A stretch of DNA of 9,190 bases from NCBI GenBank assembly GCA_016935035.1, contig JAFGRR010000183.1:1-9190 (forward strand), read 5' to 3'. A model generated the notes under the pieces. The model searched no databases. It had not been told where the DNA came from and saw only the letters and a list, made by a program, of their open reading frames with translations. How positions within the stretch are numbered: position 1 is the stretch's first letter; each line of letters starts with the position of its first letter. Source of the DNA: Phycisphaerae bacterium (GTDB taxonomy: Bacteria; Planctomycetota; Phycisphaerae; UBA1845; Fen-1342). Both the position numbers and the translations under genes were made by a program. Below, one piece after another: positions 6,737-9,190 of the stretch.

Positions 6737-9190
6737 ATGAGAGCATTAGCACTGAGTGTCGCGCTGCTCGTGACCATCGGCCGCGTCGGCGCGGAGGAGT
6801 TCTACGTTGCGTCGAAAGGCGTGGACACGAACCCAGGGACGCAAGATCGGCCGTTGGCCACGCTCACCGCCGCTCGCGATGCGGTCCGGGCGCTGCGTGC
6901 ACGCGGCGTTCAAACAGCGGCCCCTGTTACGATCTGGCTGCGCGGCGGCGCCTACGCGCTCACCCAATCCTTCGCAATCGATACGCGGGATTCCGGTACG
7001 AAAGAGGCGCGCATCACGTACCGCTCGCAGCCCGGCGAGGCCGCCACACTCGTCGGCGGCGTGCGCCTGCCGTGGATGGCGTTCGAACCAGTGACAGGCT
7101 CGGCAATCCTGGCGCGTTTCATCAGCGCAGATGCTCGAATGCACGTGCGGCAAGTCGATCTTCACGCCTTCGGCTTGGCAGAGATCGACCCGATCCCGCC
7201 ACGTGGCTTCCCTCATCCGGTACGACCTGCACCACCGGAGTTGTTCTGCGACGGGAGCCCCATGACGCTGGCACGTTGGCCGAATGACGGTTTCGTGAAG
7301 ACCGGGCCGACGTTCGGCCCCGGTACGCAACCGGCCAAGGGTGGCGAGGACGTCGGCCAGCCCATCTTCGAATACGGCGATGAGCGCCCGAGCCGATGGT
7401 GGAGCGCGGACGACATCTGGCTGGTCGGCTACTGGCGCTATGACTGGGCCGAGGAGGCGATCAGGGTCGCCGGGGTCGACGCCGAGCAGCGCCGCATCAC
7501 GCTCGCAACGCCGCACGTCTATGGGGTGGCCGCGGACAAGCCGTACTACGCCGAGAACCTCCTGGAAGAGATCGACCAGCCGGGTGAATACTATGTGGAT
7601 CGTGACAGTGGAGTGCTCTATTGGTGGCCGCCGGCCGGCACCAACGACGAAACGCTCATCCAGCTCAGCACACTTGCGACGCCGCTGATCGAATTGAATG
7701 GCGTGTCATTTGTGACGTTCCGGGACCTGACGCTCGAGGCCGGCCGCGGCGACGCCATTCTCGTGAAGGGAGGCGCCGGTGTCCGCATCACGGGCTGCAC
7801 ATTGCGCAACCTCGGCAATCGGGCCGTGGTGGTGCAAGGCGGCTCGGACCACGCGGTCGTGAGCTGCGACATCCATGACACAGGCGAAGGTGGGATCAGC
7901 CTGACCGGCGGCGACCGGCCGAGCCTCACGCCCGCCGGACACGCAGCCGACAATAATCACATCCATCACTTCAGTCGCCGCGGGCTGACCTATCGGCCAG
8001 CCGTCAGCTTGAACGGCGTTGGCTGCCGGGTTGCCCACAACCTGATCCACGACGCCCCACACTCCGCCATTCTCTTCTGGGGCAACGACCACGTGATTGA
8101 ATACAACGAGATTCACCACGTGCTCAGCCGCACCGGCGACGGTGGGGCGGTGTACACCGGCCGGGACTGGACGTTTCAAGGGAACGTCATCCGCTACAGT
8201 TTCTTCCACGACCTCAGGGGGGGGCAACTCTGGGAAAACGCGGTCTACATCGACGACCAGGCCGGCGGCATGCAGATCTACGGCAATATCTTCCACAACT
8301 GCCACTGGGGCATGCTCATAGGCGGCGGCCGGGACAACGTCATCGAGAACAACGTGTTCTCACATTGTGATCTGGCGCTCCAACTCGACGCCCGCGGACT
8401 GGGCTGGGGCAGGGACCAGCTCGGACCGACCCTGCGCGAGCGGCTGACCGCAATGCCGTACGACCGGACGCCGTGGGTGGATCGTTATCCTCAACTGGTC
8501 AACGTCCTGGATGACGAGCCCATGGCGCCCAAGCGAAACGTGTTGCGCAACAATGTGCTCTACAAGTCGGGCAAGATTGACGCCCGCACCGACCCGGTTG
8601 CGCGGCAGAACACGACACTTGTCGACAACCTCGAGACCGACGAGAACCCCGGTTTCGTCGACCCGGAGCGCCTCGATTTTGCGCTACGGGCTGACGCACG
8701 GCTGCAAGCGTCGCTTCCCGGCTTCAGGCCGATTCCCCTCGAGCAGATTGGACTGCAACGCGACGAGTATCGGCCGGAACAAGAGCGCGAGGCTGACGAG
8801 AATCTGCCCGCGACGCCGGGCTTCCTGCAACACGGTGATTACGCCCTCGTGTGGCGCGACGAATTCGACGGCCCGGCCGGTACTCCACCGAATCCCGACA
8901 AATGGACGCCACGGCAGTTGGGGCCACGGCGCGACGCAATCAACGTTGAGGGGGCCGTCCGGCTCGACGGCCAAGGTCATCTACTGATCACGACGACCCG
9001 TCACGAATCCGCAACGTCCCAGCCCGTGGCCACGCAGCGCGCCGAACCTGAGTATCACACGGGCATGATTAGCACCGCCGGCAAGTTCGAGCCGACGTTC
9101 GGGTACTTCGAGTGTCGCTATCGCACGCAGACACAGCCCGGGCATTGGTCAGCGTTCTGGCTGCAGTCATCAACCATGGGCAAACCCGTC
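6737..9190 (+). CDS. Secreted right-handed beta-helix protein fused to a GH16 glycoside hydrolase (3' end cut by window)
   Basis: One frame open for 818 codons to the right edge without a stop. Residues 1-19 form a signal peptide (hydrophobic ALSVALLVTIG, likely cleavage after VGA), so the product is exported. Residues 21-110 hold the entry module FYVASKGVDTNPGTQDRPLA, with RDAVRALRARG and VTIWLRGGAYAL, typical of secreted beta-helix proteins. Residues 285-299 (YYVDRDSGVLYWWPP) lead into a right-handed parallel beta-helix at about 315-610, with repeated Asn-turn rungs such as NHIHHF, NLIHDA, NEIHHV, NIFHN and NNVLYK. Conserved acids include Asp468 (TGDGGAVYTGRDW) and Asp506/507 (VYIDDQAGG). 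The module closes at GFRPIPLEQIGLQRDEYR (662-679). After a charged linker, a GH16 fold begins near 702: YALVWRDEFDG, GHLLITTTRHE, YHTGMISTAGKFEPTFGYFE and GHWSAFWLQSSTMGKP. The GH16 catalytic ExDxxE motif should lie just past the window. I infer a polysaccharide-degrading enzyme with two modules; GH141-like is my best guess for the first, not certain. Substrate is unknown. Confidence 0.88.
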   Translation, partial: MRALALSVALLVTIGRVGAEEFYVASKGVDTNPGTQDRPLATLTAARDAVRALRARGVQTAAPVTIWLRGGAYALTQSFAIDTRDSGTKEARITYRSQPGEAATLVGGVRLPWMAFEPVTGSAILARFISADARMHVRQVDLHAFGLAEIDPIPPRGFPHPVRPAPPELFCDGSPMTLARWPNDGFVKTGPTFGPGTQPAKGGEDVGQPIFEYGDERPSRWWSADDIWLVGYWRYDWAEEAIRVAGVDAEQRRITLATPHVYGVAADKPYYAENLLEEIDQPGEYYVDRDSGVLYWWPPAGTNDETLIQLSTLATPLIELNGVSFVTFRDLTLEAGRGDAILVKGGAGVRITGCTLRNLGNRAVVVQGGSDHAVVSCDIHDTGEGGISLTGGDRPSLTPAGHAADNNHIHHFSRRGLTYRPAVSLNGVGCRVAHNLIHDAPHSAILFWGNDHVIEYNEIHHVLSRTGDGGAVYTGRDWTFQGNVIRYSFFHDLRGGQLWENAVYIDDQAGGMQIYGNIFHNCHWGMLIGGGRDNVIENNVFSHCDLALQLDARGLGWGRDQLGPTLRERLTAMPYDRTPWVDRYPQLVNVLDDEPMAPKRNVLRNNVLYKSGKIDARTDPVARQNTTLVDNLETDENPGFVDPERLDFALRADARLQASLPGFRPIPLEQIGLQRDEYRPEQEREADENLPATPGFLQHGDYALVWRDEFDGPAGTPPNPDKWTPRQLGPRRDAINVEGAVRLDGQGHLLITTTRHESATSQPVATQRAEPEYHTGMISTAGKFEPTFGYFECRYRTQTQPGHWSAFWLQSSTMGKPV

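Noticed and set aside
6746..7516. 256-codon minus-strand frame near the start of the beta-helix gene.
   Set aside because: It overlaps the signal peptide and entry module of the plus-strand gene, which has clear homology-type motifs. The minus-strand product is Arg/Ala/Asp-rich without pattern.
7706..8305. 199-codon minus-strand frame with a Val/Asp-rich, protein-like composition.
   Set aside because: It is antisense to the beta-helix core, whose Asn/His/Ile/Asp repeats generate Val- and Met-rich mirror codons. No recognisable motif or ribosome site.

Overview
This window has two unrelated gene blocks separated by about 1.2 kb of gene-poor DNA. Base composition is clearly GC-rich by eye, and the genes use G/C-ending codons. 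I think the source is a planctomycete or a close relative. This is an inference resting on two clues: a minus-strand ORF (6325-6576) whose C-terminus carries a tail motif I associate with planctomycete ORFs, and a large secreted beta-helix/GH16 protein of a style common in Planctomycetota, Verrucomicrobiota and Lentisphaerota. No rRNA or other marker gene is present to settle it.

Block 1 (1-5503, plus strand) is a seven-gene operon for an Mrp-type multisubunit Na+(K+)/H+ antiporter in the order mrpA-B-C-D-E-F-G. mrpA is cut at the left edge, and the other six genes are complete. The genes are packed tightly: A/B and D/E overlap by 4 bases, F/G by 1 base, B-C and C-D are 2 bases apart, and only E-F has a real gap (24 bases). 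MrpA and MrpD are the large subunits related to the complex I antiporter-like subunits, MrpC is the NuoK-like subunit, and B, E, F and G are small membrane subunits. Together they form one cytoplasmic-membrane complex that expels Na+ using the proton gradient, giving pH and salt tolerance. A and B are separate genes, as in the seven-gene Bacillus-type arrangement.

The middle (5504-6736) holds no gene I can name. It has a GC-rich hairpin shortly after mrpG, long open but protein-poor frames on the minus strand that may be decayed coding sequence, and the short minus-strand ORF at 6325-6576 with the planctomycete-type tail.

Block 2 (6737 to the right edge, plus strand) is one long open frame of at least 818 codons with no stop before the window ends. 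It encodes a signal peptide, a right-handed parallel beta-helix module resembling carbohydrate-active proteins (possibly GH141-like), and the start of a glycoside hydrolase family 16 domain cut just before its expected catalytic motif. This looks like an exported bifunctional polysaccharide-degrading enzyme and is the most interesting item here. I see no evidence of a CRISPR array, defence island, prophage, tRNA or intact mobile element.
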